This document shows positions 6,853 to 13,180 of a DNA stretch of 15,077 nucleotides, piece after piece (the first letter of the stretch is position 1; each line of letters opens with the position of its first letter). The notes below the pieces were generated by a model. The model did not search any database. It saw only the letters and a list, made by a program, of their open reading frames with translations, and was not told where the DNA came from. Source of the stretch: an uncultured bacterium (GTDB lineage: Bacteria; Actinomycetota; Coriobacteriia; Coriobacteriales; Coriobacteriaceae). The translations under genes and the position numbers were made by a program. Location: NCBI GenBank assembly GCA_905216045.1, contig CAJMSL010000035.1, forward strand, positions 1-15,077, written 5' to 3'.

Positions 6853-7956
6853 CTAGCTGCGTTTTCGAATCAGGGCAATGTAGAAGCCCTCAAAGTCGCG
6901 GCTAGGCGGAATGGTCAGCGTGCCGGGCATACCGTTGGCGACGGACGAGACGTGGCCGGCGGCGATGGCCTCGGTGAGAGCGTTGCACTCGCTACGCGGC
7001 TCCTCGCCGGCTTCCTGGGCGCGGCGTGCTTCGCTTTCGCTCGGCGTGCCGTCGAGGGGGATGAGCTCGCAGTCCATATGCTTGTCGAGGGCCTCTTGCA
7101 GGGCGTCTTCGTTTTCCTGCGGCATGATCGAACAAGTGGAATAGACGAGCGTGCCGCCCGGCTTGAGGGCTCCCATGGCGCGGTCCAGAAGCGCGCGCTG
7201 CGAGCGGGCGCACTTGCTCAGCAACTGCTCGGTCAGGCCGCGCAGGCTTTTCTCGTTGCCGCTGATGACGGTGCCCGTGCCGGTGCAGGGGGCGTCGAGC
7301 AGGCTGCGGTCGAAGCGGAAGAACTCGTCGAGCTCGCGGGCGTCGATGCGCATGACGGGCACGTTTTTGGCACCCTGGCGATGGAGGTTTGACTCGAGCT
7401 TTTCGGCGCGGGGAATGCTCATCTCGCAGGCTGTGAGGTGCGCCTGGCCCTGGGTGAGGGCGGCGATCTGCGTCGTCTTGCCGCCAGGGGCTGCGCACAT
7501 GTCCAGGATGTCCTCGCCTGCCTGGGCGCCCAACACCAAAGGCGGCATCATGGACGACAGGCTCTGTAGGTAGATCTTGCCGTCGCGGTAGATGTCGAGA
7601 TCCCACAGATCGGAAACCTGGGCCTCGGGCAGGATAAAGGCGTCCGGATACCAGGTAACGGATTGGTGTGCGATGCCGGCGGCATCGAGCGCCGCAGCGA
7701 TGTCCTTGGCGGTTGCCTTGAGCGTGTTGGCGCGCAGCGTGACCGGGCGTGTGGCCGCGGCGCCGAAGCCCTCGATCATGAGCTCGGCATCGGTGGGGGC
7801 ATAGGCGCCGGCGACCGTGTCGACCATAAAGCGCGGCAGGTCGGCGGCGCAGGGAAGGGCGGCAAGCTGGTCGGAAAGATCGGTAGCAGCAAACTGCCTG
7901 AGCTTGAGCTCGGGCTTAACCTGCTTTTTCTGCTTACGACGACGCGGCTTGGACAT
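6853..7956 (-). CDS. NOL1/NOP2/Sun family rRNA cytosine-C5 methyltransferase
   Basis: A 367-residue SAM-dependent methyltransferase that makes m5C in RNA, most likely rRNA. Motif I DMCAAPGGKT (152-161) binds SAM; the two family cysteines are in DAPCTGTG (C224) and YSTCSI (C275), one being the nucleophile and the other aiding release. QSLSSMMPP (131-139) before motif I is also typical. The N-terminus is basic (SKPRRRKQKKQ) and may touch RNA. There is no NusB-like domain, so it is closer to the RsmF or YebU group than to RsmB; the target base cannot be told from sequence. ATG 7956 has GGAAGGAAAG upstream. A REP-like hairpin begins about 20 nt upstream of the start. Confidence 0.9.
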   Translation of the reverse strand: MSKPRRRKQKKQVKPELKLRQFAATDLSDQLAALPCAADLPRFMVDTVAGAYAPTDAELMIEGFGAAATRPVTLRANTLKATAKDIAAALDAAGIAHQSVTWYPDAFILPEAQVSDLWDLDIYRDGKIYLQSLSSMMPPLVLGAQAGEDILDMCAAPGGKTTQIAALTQGQAHLTACEMSIPRAEKLESNLHRQGAKNVPVMRIDARELDEFFRFDRSLLDAPCTGTGTVISGNEKSLRGLTEQLLSKCARSQRALLDRAMGALKPGGTLVYSTCSIMPQENEDALQEALDKHMDCELIPLDGTPSESEARRAQEAGEEPRSECNALTEAIAAGHVSSVANGMPGTLTIPPSRDFEGFYIALIRKRS

Positions 7957-7973
7957 CCGTCTTTCCTTCCACC

Positions 7974-8082
7974 TAAATGATTGTTCTGGGACGGGGATTA
8001 AAAAATCATTTAATCCCCGTCCCAGAAAGACTACTTTGCGGCGCCCGGGAAAGATTTTTTAATCCCCGTCCCAGAATAATCA
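7974..8082. repeat. Triple REP-like inverted repeat element (GGGACGGGGATTAAA type)
   Basis: Three copies of one core are present. TTCTGGGACGGGGATTAAA (7984-8002) is followed after 6 nt by its exact reverse complement (8009-8027), a perfect 19-bp hairpin. A third copy (8058-8076) is identical to the second. Copies 1 and 3 match over 30 nt with one difference (7978-8007 against 8053-8082), so copy 1 can pair with either. Copy 1 also has its own short arms, TAAATGATT (7974-7982) and AATCATTTA (8004-8012). The design resembles REP/REPIN elements moved by Y1 REP-associated transposases; no transposase is in the window. Confidence 0.8.
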
Positions 8083-8093
8083 TTCCCGGGCGC
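8041..8093 (-). terminator. Terminator-like stem of the MetRS-like gene with a repeat in its loop
   Basis: GCGCCCGGGA (8041-8050) and TCCCGGGCGC (8084-8093) form a perfect 10-bp GC stem 11 nt after the stop of the minus-strand gene. The loop of 33 nt is almost entirely the third copy of the REP-like core. No strong U-tract follows on the minus strand. The arrangement suggests that the repeat entered the loop of an older stem. Confidence 0.55.
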
Positions 8094-8104
8094 GTTGCGG
8101 TTGC

Positions 8105-10255
8105 CTAGTACTGGCTCTCGTGCTTGCTGAAGAAGTCGAAGCGCGGGGGCAGCGGCTTCACGCGGTGCTCGCCGGGCTTCTCGCCCAGGCTCTCCACGAA
8201 CTCGTCCGTGGAGGCAAAGATGTTATTCCAGCTAAAGAAGGCGACCGGATCGACGTCGAAGTACTCGCAGATGAGCTCGCAGCCGGCCGGCACAATACCG
8301 TGCATCAGGACGGTCGCCACGCGCAGCTCGGTAAAGGCGTCGACGAGGGCCTGCGTCATCGCGGCGTTTGCCTCGTTACCCTCGAGCTTGTTGGCGGCCT
8401 TGGAGGCGTCGCTCCAGCGCTTGTTGGCGGCGCGCAGGTAGTCGTCGCACACGGCAAGCGCACGGTGCGTCTCGAACTTGTACATGGCCTGCTCAAAGGC
8501 AAGGGCAGCCTGCTGGGCGGCCTCGACCACGGTGTCAGAAGCGGCACCGGCGGGGATGCAGCCGTTGTGGTAGGGGCTCTCGTCGCCTTCCTTGACGGCG
8601 ACGCCGTAGAAGCAGCTGCGGGCCAGACGGTTGAACACGCCAGTCAGCAGCGCACTCTCCTTAAGGGCCGGGTCGATAACGCGCTTGTCGTCGCAGGCGC
8701 GTACCTCGTTGCCGTCCTTGTCCTTGCCAGTCACGCGCGTGTCGTATGCCTTGGGGCTAAAGCTCACCGGCTTCTCGGACAGGCCGAGCGACAGCCAATG
8801 CGCGCGCATCTGCTCGCAGGTGTAGTGGTTGAGCAGGTCGTCTGCCGGCGGGGGAGGCGTCTGCGAGGACGAGCTGGCCTTTTTGCCCATGTAGAGCAGG
8901 TGGTAGCAGGCGCTGACGGTGCTCTGCGTGAGGTCCCAGCCCAGGGCCTCCCACATGGCGGTCTGCGCGATGCAGTAGAAATAGATGTTGTCCTGACCGA
9001 TGAACTGGTAGATCTGTGCGTCGTCCGAGCTCCACCAGTCGCGCCAGTCGAGCGAGCTGTGCTGGTAGGTGGGTGCGGGCACCTGCGTGGAGTCGGCGGC
9101 GGGCTCGCCCATGAGGGCGGCATCCCGGGCGGCGACGCCCTCGGTCACGCCGGCGGCCTTGGCATCGCGTGCGAGCACGGTACGCGTATAGCTGATGGGC
9201 GCCCATAGGCTCTCGGGCCAGCACCAGCAGGTGACGTCGGAGACGCCATCGACCTCGGGCACTGGAACGCCCCAGTCGATGTTGCCGGTGATGCGGAAGG
9301 GCACGAGCGCCTTGCCGCTGCGGAAGCGCACGCCGCCGTTGGCGAGCACCGCGTGGGCATCGTCGCGCTCCTTCCAGCTGGGGAAGGTGACGGTAAAGCT
9401 GCTCTTGTTGCCCTCGGGCTCCAGCACGGTGTGCTCAGGAAGCTGGTCCTCGACGGCATCGAAGGCCTCGCGGAACTTGTTCTGGATGTAGAGCTGGGCC
9501 GGTAGCAGCCACTCCTCCATGGTCTTGGAGACCACGGAGCGAACCTGCGGGTTCTGGGCGAGCTTGGCGGTATAGGTCTTCATAAAGTCGAGGTAGGCCG
9601 GCAGGTCAAAGTAGAGGTTGTCGACCGGGCGCAGCTCGGGCACCTCGCCGGTGAGCTGGCTCTTGGGCGCGATGAGCTCCTCGGGCTCAAACTGGTGGCC
9701 CAGGTCGCACTCGTCGGCATAGGCCTTCTCGGACTTGCAGCCCTGGATGGGGCAGCGGCCGATCACCTGGCGGCCGTTGAGGAACGTGCCGGCCTTGGCA
9801 TCGTAGAACTGCAGCGTGGAGCGCTTGGAGATGGTGCCCTGCTCGTGCAGGCGCTTAATAATCTCGGCGGTCACCTCGTTGTGAATCTGCGCAGCCGGCT
9901 CAAGGCCCGAGCCGCCGTAGATATCGCAGCTGATGTTGTAGTTGTTGAGGGTCGCGGCCTGGCGGGAGTGATTGGACTCGACATACTCGCTAATGGACTT
10001 GTCGTAGCCCTCGTTCTCCTTGAGCTTGCGGTAGCTCTCCATGATGGGCGAGCCGTAGCAGTCGGTGCCCGAGGTGAAGATGACGTTCTCGCGGCCCAGG
10101 CGGTCGCGCAGGAAGCGGGCGAAGAAGTCGGCAGGGACAAAGACGCCGCCAACGTGGCCAAAGTGAAGGCCCTTGTTGCCGTAGGGCTCGCCGGCGGTAA
10201 CGATGGCGCGGCGAGGCCAGCTGGGACGGTCGTTCATGGAGTATTTGGATGCCAT
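8105..10255 (-). CDS. metG: Methionyl-tRNA synthetase-like class I aminoacyl-tRNA synthetase
   Basis: A 716-residue class I synthetase resembling MetRS, which charges tRNA-Met with methionine. The HIGH motif is HFGH (31-34) in GEPYGNKGLHFGH; TSGTDCYGSPI (61-71) matches the MetRS segment that reads as CADDAHGTPI in E. coli. A zinc-knuckle-like insert has C168, C173, C183 and H187. The second signature, normally KMSKS, is GKKASSSS (457-464): the first Lys is kept, the second Lys is replaced. GQDNIYFYCIAQTAMWEALG lies before it as in MetRS. No C-terminal EMAP-type tRNA-binding domain is seen. ATG 10255 has AAGGAG three to four bases upstream; the open frame runs on to 10348 but without that support. 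It could be a second, diverged MetRS; no other copy is in the window. Confidence 0.85.
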   Translation of the reverse strand: MASKYSMNDRPSWPRRAIVTAGEPYGNKGLHFGHVGGVFVPADFFARFLRDRLGRENVIFTSGTDCYGSPIMESYRKLKENEGYDKSISEYVESNHSRQAATLNNYNISCDIYGGSGLEPAAQIHNEVTAEIIKRLHEQGTISKRSTLQFYDAKAGTFLNGRQVIGRCPIQGCKSEKAYADECDLGHQFEPEELIAPKSQLTGEVPELRPVDNLYFDLPAYLDFMKTYTAKLAQNPQVRSVVSKTMEEWLLPAQLYIQNKFREAFDAVEDQLPEHTVLEPEGNKSSFTVTFPSWKERDDAHAVLANGGVRFRSGKALVPFRITGNIDWGVPVPEVDGVSDVTCWCWPESLWAPISYTRTVLARDAKAAGVTEGVAARDAALMGEPAADSTQVPAPTYQHSSLDWRDWWSSDDAQIYQFIGQDNIYFYCIAQTAMWEALGWDLTQSTVSACYHLLYMGKKASSSSQTPPPPADDLLNHYTCEQMRAHWLSLGLSEKPVSFSPKAYDTRVTGKDKDGNEVRACDDKRVIDPALKESALLTGVFNRLARSCFYGVAVKEGDESPYHNGCIPAGAASDTVVEAAQQAALAFEQAMYKFETHRALAVCDDYLRAANKRWSDASKAANKLEGNEANAAMTQALVDAFTELRVATVLMHGIVPAGCELICEYFDVDPVAFFSWNNIFASTDEFVESLGEKPGEHRVKPLPPRFDFFSKHESQY

Positions 10256-10336
10256 GGGACTCCTTCGCATATGGTGAGAGCGCGGCCGGGCGCGAGGCTC
10301 GGCGGCGCGGTGGTCAATTCGTGCATATCGTTCGAC

Positions 10337-10347
10337 ATTATCGCACA
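10337..10347 (-). promoter_or_regulatory. Extended -10-like element of the MetRS-like gene
   Basis: The minus strand reads TGTGCGATAAT here, identical to the element before degV. It predicts a leader of about 75 nt. I looked in that leader for a T-box or other amino-acid riboswitch and saw none. Confidence 0.4.
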
Positions 10348-10387
10348 TGCGGACGGGTACGTGGCAGGGGCGCTATCCTAAGATGCT

Positions 10388-10954
10388 ATGAATGAGATTT
10401 CCAACATACATGCGTTTGATGACGAGGATTTTCTGCACGCTTGCTTCGTGTGGGGGATGGTCGTAGCCGGCGTGTTTGCCGTGTGCCTGGTGCCGGTGTT
10501 TATGCTGCTGGGCGGGCCTGCGGATCTGGATGCGGCTGACGCGGGTGGCTGGATGGCTGTCGTGGGCTGGATAGTCGGCTTGGCTGCGATCTCAATGGCG
10601 TCGTTCGCCGTGCACGAGCTGGTGCACGGTGTGTTTTTTAAGCTGCTGGCGCCTGCGGGCGCGAAGGTGACCTTTGGGGCGAATCGCGAGACGGCGATGA
10701 TCTATGCCTGCGCCGAGGGTGTTGTGTATTCGCGCCGGCGGTACATGGCGGTTTGCCTGGCGCCGACGGTTGTTGTGACGACAGCGTTTACCCTGGGGTT
10801 TGTGTTTTCGGGCTATCCGCTGCTGTGCTACCTGGCGGCCGGCTTGCATTTGTCGGGCTGTGTGGGCGACTGGTATTACGTGCGGACCATTTTGCGCGAC
10901 CGCCGCATTGTCGCCTGCGAAGATACGTCCTTTGGCGTGCGCTTTTTTGGGTGA
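10388..10954 (+). CDS. DUF3267 family membrane protein, putative zincin metallopeptidase
   Basis: A 188-residue integral membrane protein with about four helices (near 21-42, 54-74, 119-141, 143-163). The end of helix 2 carries HELVH (76-80), an HExxH zinc motif, and helix 4 carries HLSGCVGD (154-161), where H154 or D161 could be the third ligand as in intramembrane zinc proteases. This fits the DUF3267 'putative zincin peptidase' family; no substrate is known for it. The start at ATG 10388 has no Shine-Dalgarno, and -10-like TATCCT/TAAGAT sequences at 10374-10384 would put transcription start close to the ATG, so the message may be leaderless. The stop lies 10 nt before the queH start, implying co-transcription, though no functional link to queuosine is known. 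Confidence 0.82.
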   Translation: MNEISNIHAFDDEDFLHACFVWGMVVAGVFAVCLVPVFMLLGGPADLDAADAGGWMAVVGWIVGLAAISMASFAVHELVHGVFFKLLAPAGAKVTFGANRETAMIYACAEGVVYSRRRYMAVCLAPTVVVTTAFTLGFVFSGYPLLCYLAAGLHLSGCVGDWYYVRTILRDRRIVACEDTSFGVRFFG

Positions 10955-10964
10955 GGAGATGTCG

Positions 10965-11540
10965 ATGAAGTCGTTGTTGCTGCATGCGTGCTGTGCACCA
11001 TGCTCGCTTGAGCCGGTTCGCCTGCTGCGCGAGGAGGGGTTTGAGCCCACGATTTGCTGGACCAACCCCAATATTCAACCGCGCGATGAATGGCAGCGTC
11101 GCCTAGACGAGCTGCGCCGGTGGTGTGCCGATGGCGACATCGAGCTTATCGAGGCGGGGGAGGACCGTGAGCGCTGGGAGGCCGGCGTGGCACCGCTGGG
11201 CGCCGATCGGCCTCGTCGCTGTCGCGCGTGCTATGCCTTGCGCTTGGCCGAAGCGTGCCGCGTGGCCCAGGAGTGCGGGTTTGAGTTTGTGGGCACGACG
11301 CTTGCCGTCTCGCCGTATCAGCTGTTCGATACCTGCTATGACGTGCTTGAGCGCTTGGCGGCGGCACATGGGCTCACCCCGGTGATTCGCGATTTTCGCC
11401 CGTATTACCCCGAGGCGACACGCCGTTCGCGCGAGCTGGGCATGTACAGGCAGAATTACTGCGGCTGCCGCTTCTCGGCTGTCGAGGCGGCCATGGACCG
11501 CGCCCGCATCCGCGACGAGCGCAAAGCGTCCAAAAAGTAG
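10965..11540 (+). CDS. queH: Epoxyqueuosine reductase QueH
   Basis: A 191-residue protein of the QueH (former DUF208) family, which reduces epoxyqueuosine to queuosine at position 34 of tRNAs, replacing the unrelated cobalamin enzyme QueG. Visible family features: HACCAPCS (7-14, with the Cys-Cys pair 9-10), NPNIQPRDEWQRR (35-47), RPRRCRACY (82-90, CxxC at 86 and 89), TTLAVSPYQ (111-119) and YCGCRFS (165-171). The paired cysteines and CxxC bind iron-sulfur and iron in the studied family member. Start: ATG 10965 is 6 nt after GAGGAG; the in-frame ATG at 10959 directly abuts it, so is less likely. It sits just upstream of queA, whose product it uses. Confidence 0.94.
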   Translation: MKSLLLHACCAPCSLEPVRLLREEGFEPTICWTNPNIQPRDEWQRRLDELRRWCADGDIELIEAGEDRERWEAGVAPLGADRPRRCRACYALRLAEACRVAQECGFEFVGTTLAVSPYQLFDTCYDVLERLAAAHGLTPVIRDFRPYYPEATRRSRELGMYRQNYCGCRFSAVEAAMDRARIRDERKASKK

Positions 11541-11562
11541 TTCTTTTGGGCTGGCAGCCTGC

Positions 11563-11568
11563 TAGGAT
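11563..11568 (+). promoter_or_regulatory. Possible -10 element of queA
   Basis: TGCTAGGAT in the 64-nt queH-queA gap contains TAGGAT, which would give a leader of about 30 nt before the GTG start. No -35 match is visible. The gap shows no preQ1-type riboswitch fold. Confidence 0.3.
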
Positions 11569-11604
11569 GTAGAGCGGACTTTAGCTATATAAGGAGTATC
11601 CGAC

Positions 11605-12822
11605 GTGTCTATGCGTACCGATGATTTTGACTACAACCTTCCTGAGGAACTGATCGCCCAGGCTCCAGCCGAGCCGCGCGACTCCTGCCGCCTGCTGGTG
11701 GTGGATCGCAAGGGCTCTGAGGCGGGAACGCCGTTGGAGCACGGCGGTACCGTTGAGCACCGTATCTTCCGCGACATCATCGACTACATCGAGCCAGGCG
11801 ACGTGCTCGTCATCAACCAGACGCGCGTGATGCCGGCTCGCCTGATTGGCCGCAAGACGGGCTCGGGCGGCGTGGTCGAGACGCTGCTGCTCAAGCGCCG
11901 CGAGGATGTTGACCCGCTGGGTCACGTCTGGGAGTGCCTGGTCAAGCCGGGCAAGCGCCTGAAGCCCGGTGCTCAGATTGAGTATCGCGCCGGTGGCGCC
12001 CATGCGCCCGAGGGGGCTCCCGTGGTGCTGACGGCAGAGGTCGTCGACTTTGTTACCGATAGCCGCGGCGGTCGTCTGGTGCGTTTTGAGCCGGCCGGTT
12101 GCAATGCCGCCGGCGACCCGCGCACGCTCGACGAGGCCATCCACGCTGCCGGTCACGTGCCGCTGCCGCCCTACATTACCGATTACGAGGGCGATCCCGA
12201 GAAGTACCAGACCGTCTACGCCATGAAGGAGGAGCACTCGGCTGCCGCTCCTACGGCGGGTCTGCACTTTACCCCCGAGCTCATGGCCGCTATCGAGGCC
12301 AAGGGTGCCAAGTTTGCCGCCGTCGAGCTCGAGGTGGGCATCGATACCTTCCGCTTGGTGGAGGAGGACGACCCTACGCAGCACGTCATGCACACCGAGC
12401 GCTACCACGTGTCGCAGGAGGTTGTCGACGCCGTGCATAAGGCCAAGGCCGAGGGTCATCGTGTGATCGCCGTCGGCACTACCGCGGTGCGCTCGCTCGA
12501 GAGCGCGTTTGACGCGGACGCGCCGGTGTCCGATCCGGCCGTGACGGCGCGCTATTTTGAAGGCCGCGAGGACGGGGCCGATACGCTTGGCCGCGGTGAC
12601 ATCGTGGTGCGCGAGAACGCCACGACGCAGCTTTACCTCATGCCCGGCTCGACCTATCACGTGGTCGATGCGCTGATCACGAACTTCCACGTGCCGCGCT
12701 CCACGCTCATGATGCTCGTGAGCGCGCTTGCCACCCGCGACCAGATCATGGATGCCTACGCCGCCGCCATCGAGGAGCGCTACCGCTTCTTCAGCTTTGG
12801 CGACGCGATGCTCATTTGTTAG
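11605..12822 (+). CDS. queA: S-adenosylmethionine:tRNA ribosyltransferase-isomerase QueA
   Basis: A 405-residue enzyme that transfers and rearranges the ribosyl group of SAM onto 7-aminomethyl-7-deazaguanine in tRNA, giving epoxyqueuosine (EC 2.4.99.17). Family motifs run the whole length: DFDYNLPEELIAQ (7-19), GDVLVINQTRVMPARL (65-80), HVPLPPYI (184-191), PTAGLHFT (216-223), GTTAVRSLES (291-300), TNFHVPRSTLMMLVSA (359-374) and YRFFSFGDAML (393-403). Bacterial QueA is usually about 340-360 residues; the extra length seems to lie in loops near 36-50, 125-170 and 302-335. GTG 11605 is preferred because AAGGAG (11591-11596) is 8 nt before it; ATG 11611 is the alternative. The stop codon is built into a 14-bp hairpin. 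Confidence 0.97.
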   Translation: MSMRTDDFDYNLPEELIAQAPAEPRDSCRLLVVDRKGSEAGTPLEHGGTVEHRIFRDIIDYIEPGDVLVINQTRVMPARLIGRKTGSGGVVETLLLKRREDVDPLGHVWECLVKPGKRLKPGAQIEYRAGGAHAPEGAPVVLTAEVVDFVTDSRGGRLVRFEPAGCNAAGDPRTLDEAIHAAGHVPLPPYITDYEGDPEKYQTVYAMKEEHSAAAPTAGLHFTPELMAAIEAKGAKFAAVELEVGIDTFRLVEEDDPTQHVMHTERYHVSQEVVDAVHKAKAEGHRVIAVGTTAVRSLESAFDADAPVSDPAVTARYFEGREDGADTLGRGDIVVRENATTQLYLMPGSTYHVVDALITNFHVPRSTLMMLVSALATRDQIMDAYAAAIEERYRFFSFGDAMLIC

Positions 12823-12850
12823 TTACGCGGTTCTACGAACCGCGTAACTA
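12820..12850 (+). terminator. Stem-loop containing the queA stop codon
   Basis: TAGTTACGCGGTTC (12820-12833) and GAACCGCGTAACTA (12837-12850) form a perfect 14-bp stem with a 3-nt loop. The first three bases are the queA stop codon. No T-run follows, so it may protect the 3' end or end transcription only weakly. Confidence 0.55.
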
Positions 12851-12861
12851 CTCGACGCTGC

Positions 12862-12960
12862 AAACCCGCCAGAGCGGCAATCTGCCTTTCAACTTCGGCG
12901 GCATGACCAGAAGGTCAATGCCGCCTCGCTTCAAGGCACCTTGCTCGCTCTGGCGGGTTT
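12862..12960 (+). ncRNA. 99-nt long nested hairpin, candidate structured RNA or extended terminator
   Basis: The whole segment folds on itself. Outer arms AAACCCGCCAGAGCG (12862-12876) and CGCTCTGGCGGGTTT (12946-12960) pair perfectly over 15 bp; then GCAA/TTGC (12877-12880, 12941-12944), TGCCTT/AAGGCA (12883-12888, 12933-12938), and GGCGGCATGACC/GGTCAATGCCGCC (12897-12908, 12913-12925) with one bulged A and an AGAA tetraloop. TTTT ends the structure at 12958-12961, as in an intrinsic terminator. It lies about 40 nt after queA and before the repeat cluster. It has no ORF of note and I do not recognise an RNA family. It could be a small RNA, an extended terminator, or a degenerate mobile inverted repeat. 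Confidence 0.5.
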
Positions 12961-12985
12961 TCGCTGTCGGTACCAAAACATCGAT

Positions 12986-13070
12986 GTAGTCATTGGGGAC
13001 GTTCTTAAATGACTAGTCGTTGGGGACGTTCTTGTTTGACTAGTCGTTTAAGAACGTCCCCAATGACTAC
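12986..13070. repeat. Triple REP-like inverted repeat element (GGGGACGTTCTTAAA type)
   Basis: The left unit (12986-13018) and right unit (13038-13070) form a 33-bp inverted repeat with one mismatch; the outer 24 bp are perfect and begin with GTAG. A middle copy in the left orientation (13016-13046) matches the left one at 27 of 31 bases. The left unit has its own arms, TAGTCATT (12987-12994) and AATGACTA (13008-13015), around the loop GGGGACGTTCTTA. The palindrome GACTAGTC occurs twice (13011-13018, 13038-13045). GTAG plus a short hairpin is the hallmark of REP elements of RAYT transposases. Confidence 0.8.
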
Positions 13071-13087
13071 CTTGCATCAATCTAATA

Positions 13088-13162
13088 AGTTGCGGTGAGA
13101 TAGTTCTTGAATTGGCCTTTTTTGAGGCTAAACAGGAACTATCTCACCGCAACTGCGGTGAG
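13088..13162. repeat. Triple-arm inverted repeat (TGCGGTGAG type)
   Basis: AGTTGCGGTGAGATAGTTC (13088-13106) is matched by its exact reverse complement at 13136-13154; the inner part also pairs (TTGGCC against GGCTAA around a T-rich loop). The motif TGCGGTGAG occurs at 13091-13099, inverted at 13143-13151, and again at 13154-13162. The middle copy can therefore pair with either neighbour, but not both. Confidence 0.75.
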
Positions 13163-13170
13163 CGTTTTTT
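13143..13170 (+). terminator. Rho-independent terminator at the end of the queA side
   Basis: CTCACCGCA and TGCGGTGAG form a perfect 9-bp stem with a 2-nt gap (larger loop in practice), followed by CG and TTTTTT (13165-13170). It would stop rightward transcription before the convergent coiled-coil gene. Its left arm is shared with the larger upstream hairpin. Confidence 0.75.
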
Positions 13171-13180
13171 GGCGGCTGGT

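Noticed and set aside
8120..9208. Long + strand open frame (362 codons) antisense to the MetRS-like gene
   Set aside because: A shadow of the codon bias of the real gene; Val/Ala/Gly/Arg-rich with no motif.
11541..11604. preQ1 riboswitch before queA
   Set aside because: No preQ1-type stem, A-rich tail pseudoknot or matching core could be drawn; only a 4-bp GGCT/AGCC stem is present.
11581..12690. Minus-strand open frame (369 codons) opposite queA
   Set aside because: queA motifs cover the full length on the + strand; the opposite frame has none.
12986..13070. CRISPR-like repeat array
   Set aside because: Copies face in opposite directions, have no regular spacers, and fold as hairpins; this fits REP-like elements.
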